Assembly (NCBI RefSeq): GCF_030268685.1 | Contig: NZ_BSRQ01000012.1 | Span: forward strand, 1 to 64,000 | Origin: Microtetraspora sp. NBRC 13810 | GTDB taxonomy: Bacteria > Actinomycetota > Actinomycetes > Streptosporangiales > Streptosporangiaceae | Reading direction: 5' to 3' | Length of the DNA stretch: 64,000 nucleotides | Shown here: positions 53,855 to 62,480 of the stretch, one piece after another | Layout of the letters: each line of letters starts with the position of its first letter | Numbering within the stretch: position 1 is the first letter of the stretch | The notes under the pieces: model-generated | Told to the model about the DNA's origin: nothing | Seen by the model: only the letters and a program-made list of their open reading frames with translations | Databases searched by the model: none | Made by a program: the position numbers and the translations under genes

Positions 53855-55281
53855 ACGACACCCCCACCCCCGCGGGCCCGGCCGGCGGCGTGCACGAGAA
53901 CCGGCGGCAGGTGCTCTACTGGCGGCTGCTGGCCCGGCTCTTCGACCCCGAGGAGCAGCCGGCGCTGGAGGCGTCCAGCACGGCCATCGTCGGTGACATC
54001 GGGCTGCCGCCCGCGCTGCTCGACCCCACCGTGTCGGTGGACACCCTGGTCCAGCGCTTCCCCGAACTCGGCGACGAACTGCGCGGGCTGATGGCGCGGG
54101 ACGAGGACCCCGAGCGGGCCGAGGCCGGCGGCGCCGGCGAGGCGGAGGTCCGCCGGGCGGCGCTGGTCTCGAAGCTGCTGCTCAACGTGTTCTCCACCGG
54201 GACCGGCGACGTGACCGCCACCCAGCTCGCCCGCTGGCAGCAGGACGCCGCCTGGTTCCGCCAGGCGTGCGGCCTCCCGGGTGCCCAACCCGGTTCCCAG
54301 CCCGGTTCCCAGCCGGGCTCCGAACCGGGCTCCCAGCCGGGATCGCTGCCGGGCTCCCACCCCGGCGACGGCGGGTACGGCCCCGGTGACGCCGAGCTGG
54401 CGAAGGTGCTGGCCGGGCTCGAAGGCGACCTGGTACGGCGGATGCGGCTGCGTGAGGTGCTGGCCGATCCGGCGCTGGCCAGGCAGTTGACGCCGAGCAT
54501 GTCGCTCATCGAGCAACTGCTGCGCGACAAGTCCAACCTGTCCGGCGTCGCGCTGGCCAACGCCAAGGCGCTGATCCGCAGGTTCGTCGAAGAGGTGGCC
54601 CAGGTGCTCCGCACCCAGGTCGAGAAGACCAGCGTGGGCACGATCGACCGGTCGGTGCCGCCGAAGCGGGTGTTCCGCAACCTCGACGTCGAACGCACGA
54701 TCTGGAAGAACCTCACCAACTGGAGCCCCGAGGACCAGCGGCTGTACGTGGACCGGCTGTACTACCGGCACACGGCCCGCCGCACCACGCCGGCCCGGAT
54801 GATCGTGGTCGTGGACCAGTCGGGCTCGATGGTGGACTCGATGGTGAACTGCACCATCCTGGCCTCGATCTTCGCCGGGCTGCCCAAGGTGGACGTGCAC
54901 CTCATCGCCTACGACACCAGGGCGGTCGACCTGACCCCCTGGGTGCACGACCCGTTCGAGGTGCTGCTGCGCACCAACCTCGGCGGCGGCACCAACGGCA
55001 CGGTGGCGATGGCCCTGGCCCGGCCGAAGATCGCCGAGCCGCGCAACACCGTGGTGGTGTGGATCTCCGACTTCTACGAGTGGTCCGCCCAGGAGCTGTT
55101 CGACTCCATGGCGGCCGTGCACCGCTCGGGCGCGCGGTTCATCCCGGTCGGCTCGGTGAACAGCTCCGGTCACCAGAGTGTGAACCCGTGGTTCCGGCAG
55201 CGGTTCAAGGACCAGGGGACGCCGGTGCTGTCCGGCCACATCCGCAAACTCGTGTTCGAGCTCAAGAGTTTTCTCGCCTAG
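53851..55281 (+). CDS. VWA domain protein (operon gene 3)
   Basis: A 476-aa protein. The N-terminal 140 residues are helical. A proline-glycine-serine repeat linker follows (about 145-172), then a helical segment and a C-terminal von Willebrand A domain (about 315-470). The MIDAS metal site is complete: Asp322-x-Ser324-x-Ser326 in VVDQSGSM, Thr in LGGGTNG and Asp in ISDFYEW. CoxE/VWA proteins act with MoxR ATPases as chaperone-like or metal-dependent assembly partners. It begins in the stop codon of gene 2 and ends 11 bp before the MoxR gene. Confidence 0.9.
   Translation: MNDTPTPAGPAGGVHENRRQVLYWRLLARLFDPEEQPALEASSTAIVGDIGLPPALLDPTVSVDTLVQRFPELGDELRGLMARDEDPERAEAGGAGEAEVRRAALVSKLLLNVFSTGTGDVTATQLARWQQDAAWFRQACGLPGAQPGSQPGSQPGSEPGSQPGSLPGSHPGDGGYGPGDAELAKVLAGLEGDLVRRMRLREVLADPALARQLTPSMSLIEQLLRDKSNLSGVALANAKALIRRFVEEVAQVLRTQVEKTSVGTIDRSVPPKRVFRNLDVERTIWKNLTNWSPEDQRLYVDRLYYRHTARRTTPARMIVVVDQSGSMVDSMVNCTILASIFAGLPKVDVHLIAYDTRAVDLTPWVHDPFEVLLRTNLGGGTNGTVAMALARPKIAEPRNTVVVWISDFYEWSAQELFDSMAAVHRSGARFIPVGSVNSSGHQSVNPWFRQRFKDQGTPVLSGHIRKLVFELKSFLA
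54284..54362 (+). repeat. 12-bp tandem repeats coding a PGSQ-type linker
   Basis: About six copies of a 12-bp unit (CCCGGTTCCCAG and variants) encode PGSQ, PGSE, PGSL and PGSH in a row inside the VWA gene. Whole-codon repeats keep the frame, so the linker length could vary between strains. Confidence 0.8.
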
Positions 55282-55292
55282 GAGACCCGCGA

Positions 55293-56405
55293 ATGACCGA
55301 CGATATGCTGCGTGCCCCCGCCGAGGTGAAGTACGCCGAGGAGCTCGACTGGCTGGAGTCGGTCGACGACGGCCCCAAGCCGTTCTCGTGGCGGCTGAGC
55401 CCCCGGATGGTGCGGCTGTTCGTGCTCGGCTCCGACCGGTCCGACGGGCTGGACCGGGAGATCTCGCAGAAGTGGTTCGGCGACCGCGCCTTCGTCGAGC
55501 GCAGCATCGTGACCCTGGCGTCGGACCGGGGGCTGCTGCTGATCGGCGACCCGGGCACCGGTAAGAGCTGGCTGGCCGAGCTGCTCTCCGCCGCCATCTG
55601 CCGCAACTCGACCCTGGTCGTCCAGGGCACCGCGGGCACCACCGAGGACCACATCAAGTACTCGTGGAACGTCTCCATGGTGATCGCCAAGGGGCAGTCC
55701 AGGGAGTCGATGATCCCCTCGCCGATCATGAACGCGATGGAGCAGGGCATGATCGGGCGCTTCGAGGAGCTGACCCGGTCCACCAGCGACGTGCAGGACG
55801 CCCTGATCTCCATCCTGTCCGAGAAGTACGTGTCCATCCCGGAGCTGGACGACGACAACATCGTGTTCGCCCAGCCGGGATTCTCCATCATCGCCACGGC
55901 CAACAGCCGGGACCGGGGCGTGAACGACCTCTCCTCGGCCCTGAAGCGCCGGTTCAACTTCGTCCGCATCCCGGTGGTGACGAACAAGCGCAGCGAGGCG
56001 GAGATCGTCCGGTTCCGCACCACGGAGCTGCTGCGCCGGCACCGGATCGAGCTGGACGTGCCGCCCACGCTGCTGGACATCCTGCTGCAGAGCTTCGCCG
56101 ACCTGCGCGCCGCGGCGGCCTCGGCCACCAGCGACGACGAGCGGCTGGAGTCGGCGCTGTCCACGGCCGAGCAGATCGGCGTGCTGGAGGACGCCATCCT
56201 GCACGGCCACTTCTTCGGCGACCGGACCCTGCGGGCGGAGACGCTCGCCGGTTCGCTGGTGGGCTCGCTGGCCCGGCGCAGCCCGGAGGACCTCGCCATC
56301 CTGAACAAGTACTGGCACGGCGTCATCGAGCCCCGCGCCAAGGACGGCGGCCCCTGGCAGGACTTCCTCGAAGGCGGCCGCCAGGCGATCGCCACCCTGT
56401 CATGA
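55293..56405 (+). CDS. MoxR-type AAA+ ATPase (operon gene 4)
   Basis: A 370-aa AAA+ protein. Walker A GDPGTGKSW is at 85-93 (Lys91); the segment GRFEELTRSTSDVQDAL near 162-178 and IIATANSRDRGVND near 199-212 are typical MoxR sensor regions, and ALKRRFNFV near 216-224 carries the arginine finger. ATG 55293 has GGAG 9 bases upstream and lies 11 bp after the VWA stop. MoxR and VWA proteins work as pairs. Its stop overlaps the DUF5682 start (ATGA). Confidence 0.93.
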   Translation: MTDDMLRAPAEVKYAEELDWLESVDDGPKPFSWRLSPRMVRLFVLGSDRSDGLDREISQKWFGDRAFVERSIVTLASDRGLLLIGDPGTGKSWLAELLSAAICRNSTLVVQGTAGTTEDHIKYSWNVSMVIAKGQSRESMIPSPIMNAMEQGMIGRFEELTRSTSDVQDALISILSEKYVSIPELDDDNIVFAQPGFSIIATANSRDRGVNDLSSALKRRFNFVRIPVVTNKRSEAEIVRFRTTELLRRHRIELDVPPTLLDILLQSFADLRAAAASATSDDERLESALSTAEQIGVLEDAILHGHFFGDRTLRAETLAGSLVGSLARRSPEDLAILNKYWHGVIEPRAKDGGPWQDFLEGGRQAIATLS

Positions 56406-59188
56406 GCCCCTTCGGCGCGCTCCGCGGGCAGTTGCTCGACGCCGCGAAGACCTTCGCGGACGCCCCGAGCGACCTCGCCGGCATCCTCGCGGGCCTGGTC
56501 GACGACGTGGACCGGGCGCTGCGCGAGGAGCTTGAGATCTTCCCGGTGTGCCACCACTCGCCCGCCTCGGCGCTCGCCATGGCCCGCCGGCTGCGCGAGA
56601 AGCAGCCCAAGGTCATCTACCTGGAGCTGTGCGAGGACATGCGCCCGCTGCTGGACGAGCTGCGCAACTGCCGGCTCCCGGTGGCGTTGCAGGCGTTCGG
56701 CTCCGAGCTGGACGGCTTCCCCGCCGGGTGGGGGCCGCTCAGCGTGGTCGCGCCGATCACCGAGGCGTCCGCGGAGTACCAGGCCATCGCCTACGCCCTC
56801 GACACGCCCGATGTCGAGATCGTGCTGGTGGACCGCTCCTCCGACCACGTCTTCCAGTGGCTCCCGCAGGAGGAGCCGGCCCGGCCGGAGGAGGACGCCG
56901 AGGACCGGGAGGAGGCGGCCCTGCACGGTGACGCGGTGGGCGTCGAGATCGGCGACCTGCGCCCGCGTTTCGCCGAGCTGGAGGCGCACCTGCTGCACCA
57001 CGGCAAGGTCCGGCACTGGTCGGAGTGGTGGGACCAGTATGTCGAGCAGCCGCTCTCCGGCGCCGACTACGACACCTACCGCCAGGTCATGGTGCTGATC
57101 GGCAGCCTCTTCCGGCGGCTGCGCCCGGCGGGCGACGAGCGCACCGCGTCGGACGAGGACCGCGAACGGTACATGTGGACCCGGATGCGCGAGCACCTCG
57201 CCGCCTCCGGCGCCGACCCCGCCCAGTGCCTGTACGTGTGCGGCGCCTTCCACGCGGCCAGCCGGGTCGAGCAGTTCGGCCTGGCCTCGGACGCCCCGCC
57301 GTTCGACATCAGCCCGCGTACGGCCACCCGCTGGCAGTACGGGCTCATCCCGTCCAGCCAGTCGGCCATCGAGGCGCAGTTCGGGCTGGCCTCGGGATCG
57401 GTGTCGATCGCGGCGGCGACCTGGAACAAGGCGCTGACCCGTGGCGGCGTGCAGCCCTTCAAGCTGGACCGGCAGAAAGAGGGACGCAGGCGCAAGCGGG
57501 CGCTGACGCCGGTGGCGCAGGCGCAGGTCACCGACCGGCTGTCCGGCTTCCTGGCGAAGCCGCCCGCGCTGGACGGGCTGGACGAGGCCGAGCTGCTCGG
57601 CTGGTGTGTGGACATCGTCCGGCTGGCCCGCCGCAACGGCTACCTGGCGAGCACGGCCGACGCCATCGCCGTGTTCGAGACGTCCATCCTGCTCGCCGGG
57701 CTGCGTAACCGGGGCCGTCCCACGCCCTACGACTTCCAGGACGCCGCGGTCACCTGCATCGAGAAGGACACCGTGCCCGGCCGCCGCGACGTGCGCCGGC
57801 TGTGCGAGATCCTGCTCGGCGGGGACCGGATCGGCCAGGTCGGCTACGAGGCACTCCCGCCGCTGGCCCGCGACGTGTTCGACCGGCTGGAGCCGCTCGG
57901 GCTCGACCTGTCGAAGCGCACGTTGCAGCGCGCGCTGCTGAACCTGGACGCCCAGCCGGAGCTGGTCCCCTGCTCGCGGCTGCTGTGGATGCTGCACTAC
58001 CTGCTGCCCGAGGGCGCGCTGAAGCCCATCATGGGGTCGCGCCGGCTCGGCGAGCGGTCCGTCCAGGAGAGCTGGGACCTGTGGATCGGCCGGCACCAGC
58101 GGGAGATCATCGAGCTGGGGTACGAGGGGGTCAGCGTCGAACAGGTGCTGGAGCAGCGCCTGCGGCGTACCGTGTGGGACTCCCAGGCCACGGCGGCGGT
58201 CGCGCTCCGGGCGGTGGAGGACGCCATCCTGTTCCTCGGCGGCCGGCGGGTCGCCGACGAGCTCGGGGCGCGGGCGGTGGAACTGCTGGCCGCCGAGCGC
58301 ACCGTGGACGACGCGCCCGAGGTGCTGCGCCGGATCCGCAGGCTGCTGGCGCACTACCGGGCCACCGAGCCGGCGCTGCCCGCGTGGTGCGAGGCGTTCG
58401 TCACGGTCGGATACGCGCAGTACTGCACGCTGCTGCCGACCGCGTTCGTGGACGAGGACACCGGCGGGCGGCAGGTGGCCGCGATGCTCGGGTTCCTGTT
58501 CAGCATGGAGAGCTTCGCGCTGGCCCTCGGCTGCGACCACACGCAGCTCGAACTCGCCGTACGGCAGTCGCATCCGGAGGCGCCCGCCAAGGTGGCGCTG
58601 CTGTGGGCCGCGCAGTCCCAGCTCGGCCTGCTGCCCATGGCCGAGCTGCGGTCGCGGTGCGACGAGTTGCTGGCCAACCCGCTGGTCGTGCCGTCGTTCC
58701 CGCTCTACATCGGTGGCTTCGTGCAGGCGCTGGAGCCGGTCCCGGCGATGACCGCCTTCGTGGTCGAGACGATGTCCAAGGCGTTCGCCCGGCTGCCCGA
58801 CCCGGTCCTGCTGCCCTGGCTGCCCAAGCTGATCACCACGTTGCGCGACCAGGCGCCCGAGCTGGTGCCGGTGCTCATCCGTGAGGCGGGCCGTACTTTC
58901 CCCGCCGGGCTGGCCGCGGTGGACTCCTGGGTGCCGCCGTGGTCGGCCCCGGCCCTGCCGAAGGCGCCCGCGGTGGCCGCGGTGGCGGCCGGTCCGGTGA
59001 CCGGGCTGCTGACCGCGCATCCGGCGGCCTGCGACGCCGTGGCCGCGTTGCTCGGCTGCGACGCCGGGTGGCAGGTCGCCGCTCCCGCCGCGGACTCCGC
59101 CGCCGGTCATGGCGAGACGGCCGCGCTGCTCGCCCGGCATCCGGGCACGCCGGACGCCGTCGCCGAACTCCTCGGCCTGGCGGGGTGA
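56402..59188 (+). CDS. DUF5682 family protein with EreA/ChaN/TIKI-like domain (operon gene 5)
   Basis: A 928-aa protein. The N-terminal third has the pattern of the erythromycin-esterase/ChaN/TIKI superfamily: VCHHSPAS (His51-His52), YLELCED (Glu75) and YVCGAFHAAS (His284). These are the positions that form the metal-dependent active site in relatives. The remaining 600 residues are helical repeats (DUF5682 C-terminal part) with no membrane segment. ATG 56402 overlaps the MoxR stop. It is the likely effector or enzyme of the five-gene system; the substrate is unknown. Confidence 0.82.
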   Translation: MSPFGALRGQLLDAAKTFADAPSDLAGILAGLVDDVDRALREELEIFPVCHHSPASALAMARRLREKQPKVIYLELCEDMRPLLDELRNCRLPVALQAFGSELDGFPAGWGPLSVVAPITEASAEYQAIAYALDTPDVEIVLVDRSSDHVFQWLPQEEPARPEEDAEDREEAALHGDAVGVEIGDLRPRFAELEAHLLHHGKVRHWSEWWDQYVEQPLSGADYDTYRQVMVLIGSLFRRLRPAGDERTASDEDRERYMWTRMREHLAASGADPAQCLYVCGAFHAASRVEQFGLASDAPPFDISPRTATRWQYGLIPSSQSAIEAQFGLASGSVSIAAATWNKALTRGGVQPFKLDRQKEGRRRKRALTPVAQAQVTDRLSGFLAKPPALDGLDEAELLGWCVDIVRLARRNGYLASTADAIAVFETSILLAGLRNRGRPTPYDFQDAAVTCIEKDTVPGRRDVRRLCEILLGGDRIGQVGYEALPPLARDVFDRLEPLGLDLSKRTLQRALLNLDAQPELVPCSRLLWMLHYLLPEGALKPIMGSRRLGERSVQESWDLWIGRHQREIIELGYEGVSVEQVLEQRLRRTVWDSQATAAVALRAVEDAILFLGGRRVADELGARAVELLAAERTVDDAPEVLRRIRRLLAHYRATEPALPAWCEAFVTVGYAQYCTLLPTAFVDEDTGGRQVAAMLGFLFSMESFALALGCDHTQLELAVRQSHPEAPAKVALLWAAQSQLGLLPMAELRSRCDELLANPLVVPSFPLYIGGFVQALEPVPAMTAFVVETMSKAFARLPDPVLLPWLPKLITTLRDQAPELVPVLIREAGRTFPAGLAAVDSWVPPWSAPALPKAPAVAAVAAGPVTGLLTAHPAACDAVAALLGCDAGWQVAAPAADSAAGHGETAALLARHPGTPDAVAELLGLAG

Positions 59189-59388
59189 CCCTCTCGGCCT
59201 CTCGGCTCGGGTGACTCTTCCGGTCCGGGGTGACGCTTTCGATCGGCGGGGTGACGAGCGGCCCGCGGCTCCGGTGGAGCCGCGGGCCGTCATTGTCGTG
59301 CCGTCCGCTGCTGTGCGGGTCCCGCTGAGAGTGCCGCGTGTCGGAGGCCGCGGTTGTGCACAGGCTGTGGACAGACGTCCGGCGAGTG

Positions 59389-60216
59389 CTACCTCCGGAA
59401 GACGGCGAACGGCTCGAAGTCGTAGATCTCCCGGTTGATCTGGAGACCGTCCACGGCGCCGATGAAGGCGTTGTCCCGGCCCTTGGTGATGCCCACGCTC
59501 AAGCTGATCACGGCGTTGGGCAGCAGGCTCTTGAGCGTGGCGAAGGAGCAGGGCGTGGTCGGCGTGCAGCCGATCGTGCTGCCGGTGACCCCGGTGGCGT
59601 ACCACGCGCTGCCGGTGGCGCTCGCGGCGTACCGCTGCCAGACGTTGGGCGCGGCGGTCGCCGGCGCCGACGGTGCCGTGGCGTCGTCCGGCAGGTAGAC
59701 CAGCGACGCGTAGTCCGAGGGGCCCACGTTGGGGTCGACCTCCAGGGCGATGCCCGGCAGGCTGACCCCGGCCAGCGAGTTGTGCCCCGCGAAGATCCAG
59801 TAGCCCAGGGTGAAGATCTGGGCGAGGCGGCGGCCGGCGAAGTCCGTCTCGTTGCCGAAGTTGATCTTCTCGGTGCCGCTGCCGACGATGATGCCCAGGC
59901 TGCCGACGCCGAAGGGCGGCGGCTGGGTGGCCGCGAAGGCGGCCGGGTTCCTCCGGCCGTAGGGGCCGAAGCGCAGGGTGGCGCTCGGGCTGCCGATGGT
60001 GTTGCGGCCGATGACGCCCCACTTGTCGGCGTAGACCCGCGCCGGGTGGTCCTGGGCGCCCGCCACCTCGCCCCCCACCTCGTCCGCCACTCCGGTCGCC
60101 GTTTCGGTCGCCGTCTCGCCCGCCGGCGCGGGCGTGGTGTTGTCGGCGTTCGGGAGGCCCGCTCCGAGGAGGGCGAGGCCGGACAGCGGCCACACCAGAA
60201 GTTGTGTCTTTTTCAT
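59389..60216 (-). CDS. secreted protein of unknown function
   Basis: A 275-aa preprotein starting at ATG 60216 (GGGGGC seven bases upstream). The signal peptide is short (KKTQLLVWPLSGLALLGAG). A low-complexity threonine- and alanine-rich linker follows, then a beta-rich domain with RVYADKWGVIGRNTIGSPSA, FAGHNSLAGVSLPGIALEVD and DNAFIGAVDGLQI. It has two cysteines (IGCTP, PCSFAT), probably one disulphide. No family is recognised. The gene is convergent with the DUF5682 operon, so it is unlikely to be part of it. Confidence 0.75.
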   Translation of the reverse strand: MKKTQLLVWPLSGLALLGAGLPNADNTTPAPAGETATETATGVADEVGGEVAGAQDHPARVYADKWGVIGRNTIGSPSATLRFGPYGRRNPAAFAATQPPPFGVGSLGIIVGSGTEKINFGNETDFAGRRLAQIFTLGYWIFAGHNSLAGVSLPGIALEVDPNVGPSDYASLVYLPDDATAPSAPATAAPNVWQRYAASATGSAWYATGVTGSTIGCTPTTPCSFATLKSLLPNAVISLSVGITKGRDNAFIGAVDGLQINREIYDFEPFAVFRR

Positions 60217-60925
60217 ATTTGCCCCCAAGATCGAGATAACCCACAATTATCCGACCACTTCGCCTGGGACAAGAAAGACACGCACATTGAACAAAGCGGC
60301 AGATGTCCCTGTTGTCCCCGGCTCTGGGGGTGGTGTCGCCGCTATCAGGGCATATTTCCGGATAAGTGAAGATGTGTCGAGTGGCAATCTCGTCGTCAAA
60401 CCGGCGCAACATCCCGCGCATCTTGCCGGGGCCCCGGCTCGCGATGCTATCTTTCACCTGAGTACACGCTGTTTGGCCGGACCCGTAATCGCCGATCAGC
60501 ACGACAAAGACCATGCCCGGAAAATGCGACATGGTCGATCAGGTGCTTTGCATGGCCGTTCGACAGGAAAGTGATCCACCCGCTCGCCGAATCCTTGCCA
60601 GGGACCGCCCTTTCGGCCTCGTCTTGACTGCGCCAACAGAACCTTGACGAGATCTCGGGACGGTCCCCGTCGCCCGACCCCACCGGCTCTGGACAACCGA
60701 AAGGATCGCGCATAATGCACGGGCTCGCCGTCTGCACGCCGGGCGGATTTCTCCGCCCCCTCGACGTCGCCCGATGCACGTACGCTATTGCATTCTTAAG
60801 AACGGCGAAAGCCGATTGGCCGGTACGGTGAACTCCTGTCCTACCCGGCGTAACTTCTTCCTCCCGCCGGCGCACATCCTTCCCTCCGCTCGGACGTCCG
60901 TAAAAAGGACGGCCCGTAAGAATTC
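60217..60925. other. 700-bp divergent intergenic region
   Basis: No convincing gene. A minus-strand frame continues upstream of the secreted-protein start and reads cysteine-rich sequence (MVFVVLIGDYGSGQTACTQV), but has no ribosome binding site. An AT-rich part at 60220-60290 is the likely promoter of the secreted-protein gene; a second at 60780-60910 precedes the membrane-protein gene. Confidence 0.45.
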
Positions 60926-61645
60926 ATGGATTCCATGTCGATTACAAGAATCTCGTTGGAAGAGGATCCCCGTTATCGTGACCTGGCCCCGGCGCACCTC
61001 GGTCAAGCCCAGCTCACCGAGATCGCCCGTCTCGTCGCCGGGCTCGGTGCCATGAGGTGCAAGGTCCGGGACGCGGCCGGCGCCTGGTACATGGTCACCT
61101 CGCCGGACGACTTCGCCGGCGGGCTGGCCGGGAGGGCCGCCGAGGAGCTGGAGTACGTCAGCGTCACCGCGCTCGACGCCGGCGGCAGACCGGTCATCTC
61201 CGCGGAGTTCAGCAAGGAGCGCGCCGAGCTGCGTTTCGACGCGGGGAACGGCGCGGCCCGCGTCGCCGCGGACGGCATCCGGCGGGTGTGCCGGTCGTCG
61301 GTCTGCGCGGTCACCCGGTTCGCGATCGACCACCAGTGGGTCCGCCGGGGCCTGGTCGCGGCCCCGGCGGCCGGGGTGAGCGTCGGCTACATCGCCTCGC
61401 ACGGCGCCCTGGTGTGGTGGCAGCTCCCGGCGGCGGTGCTGGTCGGCGCGCTGCTCGTGGCCGGGCGGGCGCGCCGCTTCCTCGACCGCCGGCTGGTGGG
61501 CAGGACGCGCATCTACAACGTGCCGACCGAGCGCCGCCCCGGTTTCCTGGCACGGAACAAGGACGCGCTGTTCTTCGTGGCGCTGGCCGCGCTCTTTCTC
61601 ACCTGCTCCGGGATCCTGCTCCGGTTGCCGGCCTGGCTGTCCTGA
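60926..61645 (+). CDS. membrane protein of unknown function, 239 aa
   Basis: The N-terminal 130 residues are soluble (LGQAQLTEIARLVAGLGAMR, ELEYVSVTALDAGGRPVI). Three hydrophobic segments follow: about 143-160 (VAAPAAGVSVGYIASH), 164-182 (ALVWWQLPAAVLVGALLVAG) and 214-232 (ALFFVALAALFLTCSGILL). The start is ATG 60926 with a weak site; ATG 60935 is an alternative. The family is not recognised. It ends just before the frameshifted ABC permease. Confidence 0.7.
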   Translation: MDSMSITRISLEEDPRYRDLAPAHLGQAQLTEIARLVAGLGAMRCKVRDAAGAWYMVTSPDDFAGGLAGRAAEELEYVSVTALDAGGRPVISAEFSKERAELRFDAGNGAARVAADGIRRVCRSSVCAVTRFAIDHQWVRRGLVAAPAAGVSVGYIASHGALVWWQLPAAVLVGALLVAGRARRFLDRRLVGRTRIYNVPTERRPGFLARNKDALFFVALAALFLTCSGILLRLPAWLS

Positions 61646-61651
61646 CCCGGC

Positions 61652-62480
61652 TCAGCGGCCCAGGTCGCGGTGGCGGCGTACGGACAGCGGGAAGAAGACC
61701 GCGACCAGCAGCACCGGCCAGGCGACCGCCAGCAGCGGCGCGTGCCGGGCCGCGAAGGAGTCGCCGCCCCACCCGGGGTTGCCGAAGAGCTCCCTGGCCG
61801 CCGACACCGTGGCCGACAGCGGGTTCCACTCCGAGACCACGGCGAGCCAGGCGGGCATGGTCTCCGGCGAGACGAAGGCGTTGGACAGGAAGCCGAGCGG
61901 CCACACCAGGATCTGCAGCGCCACCAGCATGTCCGGCTTGCCGATCGCCAGGCCGAGGTAGATGCCGACCCACAGCAGGGCGAAGCGCAGCAGCAGGAGC
62001 AGCCCGAAGGCGAGCAGCGCGGAGCCCAGTCCCCTGTCCCAGGTCCAGCCCATCGCCAGCCCGCACAGCGCCATGACGAGCAGCCCGAGCGCGGAGTTCA
62101 GCAGGTCGGCGGCGCACCGCCCGGTCACCACCGCCGAGGACGCCATCGGCATGGCCCGGAACCGGTCGGTCACCCCCTTGGACGCGTCCCCGGCCACCGC
62201 CGCGTACGTGGTCTCCAGGCCGAAGACCATGGTCATGGCGAACATGCCGGGGACGAGGAAACTCCCGATAGCCGCCGCCCCCGGGCACCGACATCCCGCC
62301 GCCGAACAGGTAGCCGAACATCAGCGCGATCATCACCGGGAAGAGCAGTCCGATCAGGATCTGCGCGGGCTGGTTGGCCCAGTGCGTCAGGTCGCGGCGG
62401 GTGATGACCCAGCTGTCCAGCACCGCGTGGCGCAGCCGCTCGGCCGGTCCGCCGCGCCGCGCGTGAATGGTCGCCGTCAT
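61652..62480 (-). pseudogene. ABC-2 type permease, frameshifted (DrrB-like)
   Basis: Two frames together give one 275-aa permease: residues 1-74 (HAVLDSWVITRRDLTHWANQ, PAQILIGLLFPVMIALMFGYLFGGG) then FLVPGMFAMTMVFGLETTYA and the rest in the next frame, ending FPLSVRRHRDLGR. A GAG-TTT-CCT read (minus strand) where relatives have GAG-TTC-CTC places a one-base insertion in the AAA run at 62259-62261. Without it the gene is a normal DrrB-type drug exporter subunit. Whether the shift is real or a sequencing error cannot be told. Its start overlaps the ATPase stop. Confidence 0.8.

Noticed and set aside
55262-60532. Very long open frame on the minus strand across the MoxR/DUF5682 genes
   Set aside because: It is the antisense read of GC-rich codons; the plus strand has intact catalytic motifs and coupled starts. 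Only its 59389-60216 neighbour is a real minus-strand gene, in a different frame.
60262-60532. Minus-strand cysteine-rich frame beginning MVFVVLIGDYGSGQ
   Set aside because: No ribosome binding site, and it runs without a stop into the next gene out of frame; judged chance. The Walker-like GDYGSGQT has Gln where Lys is needed.
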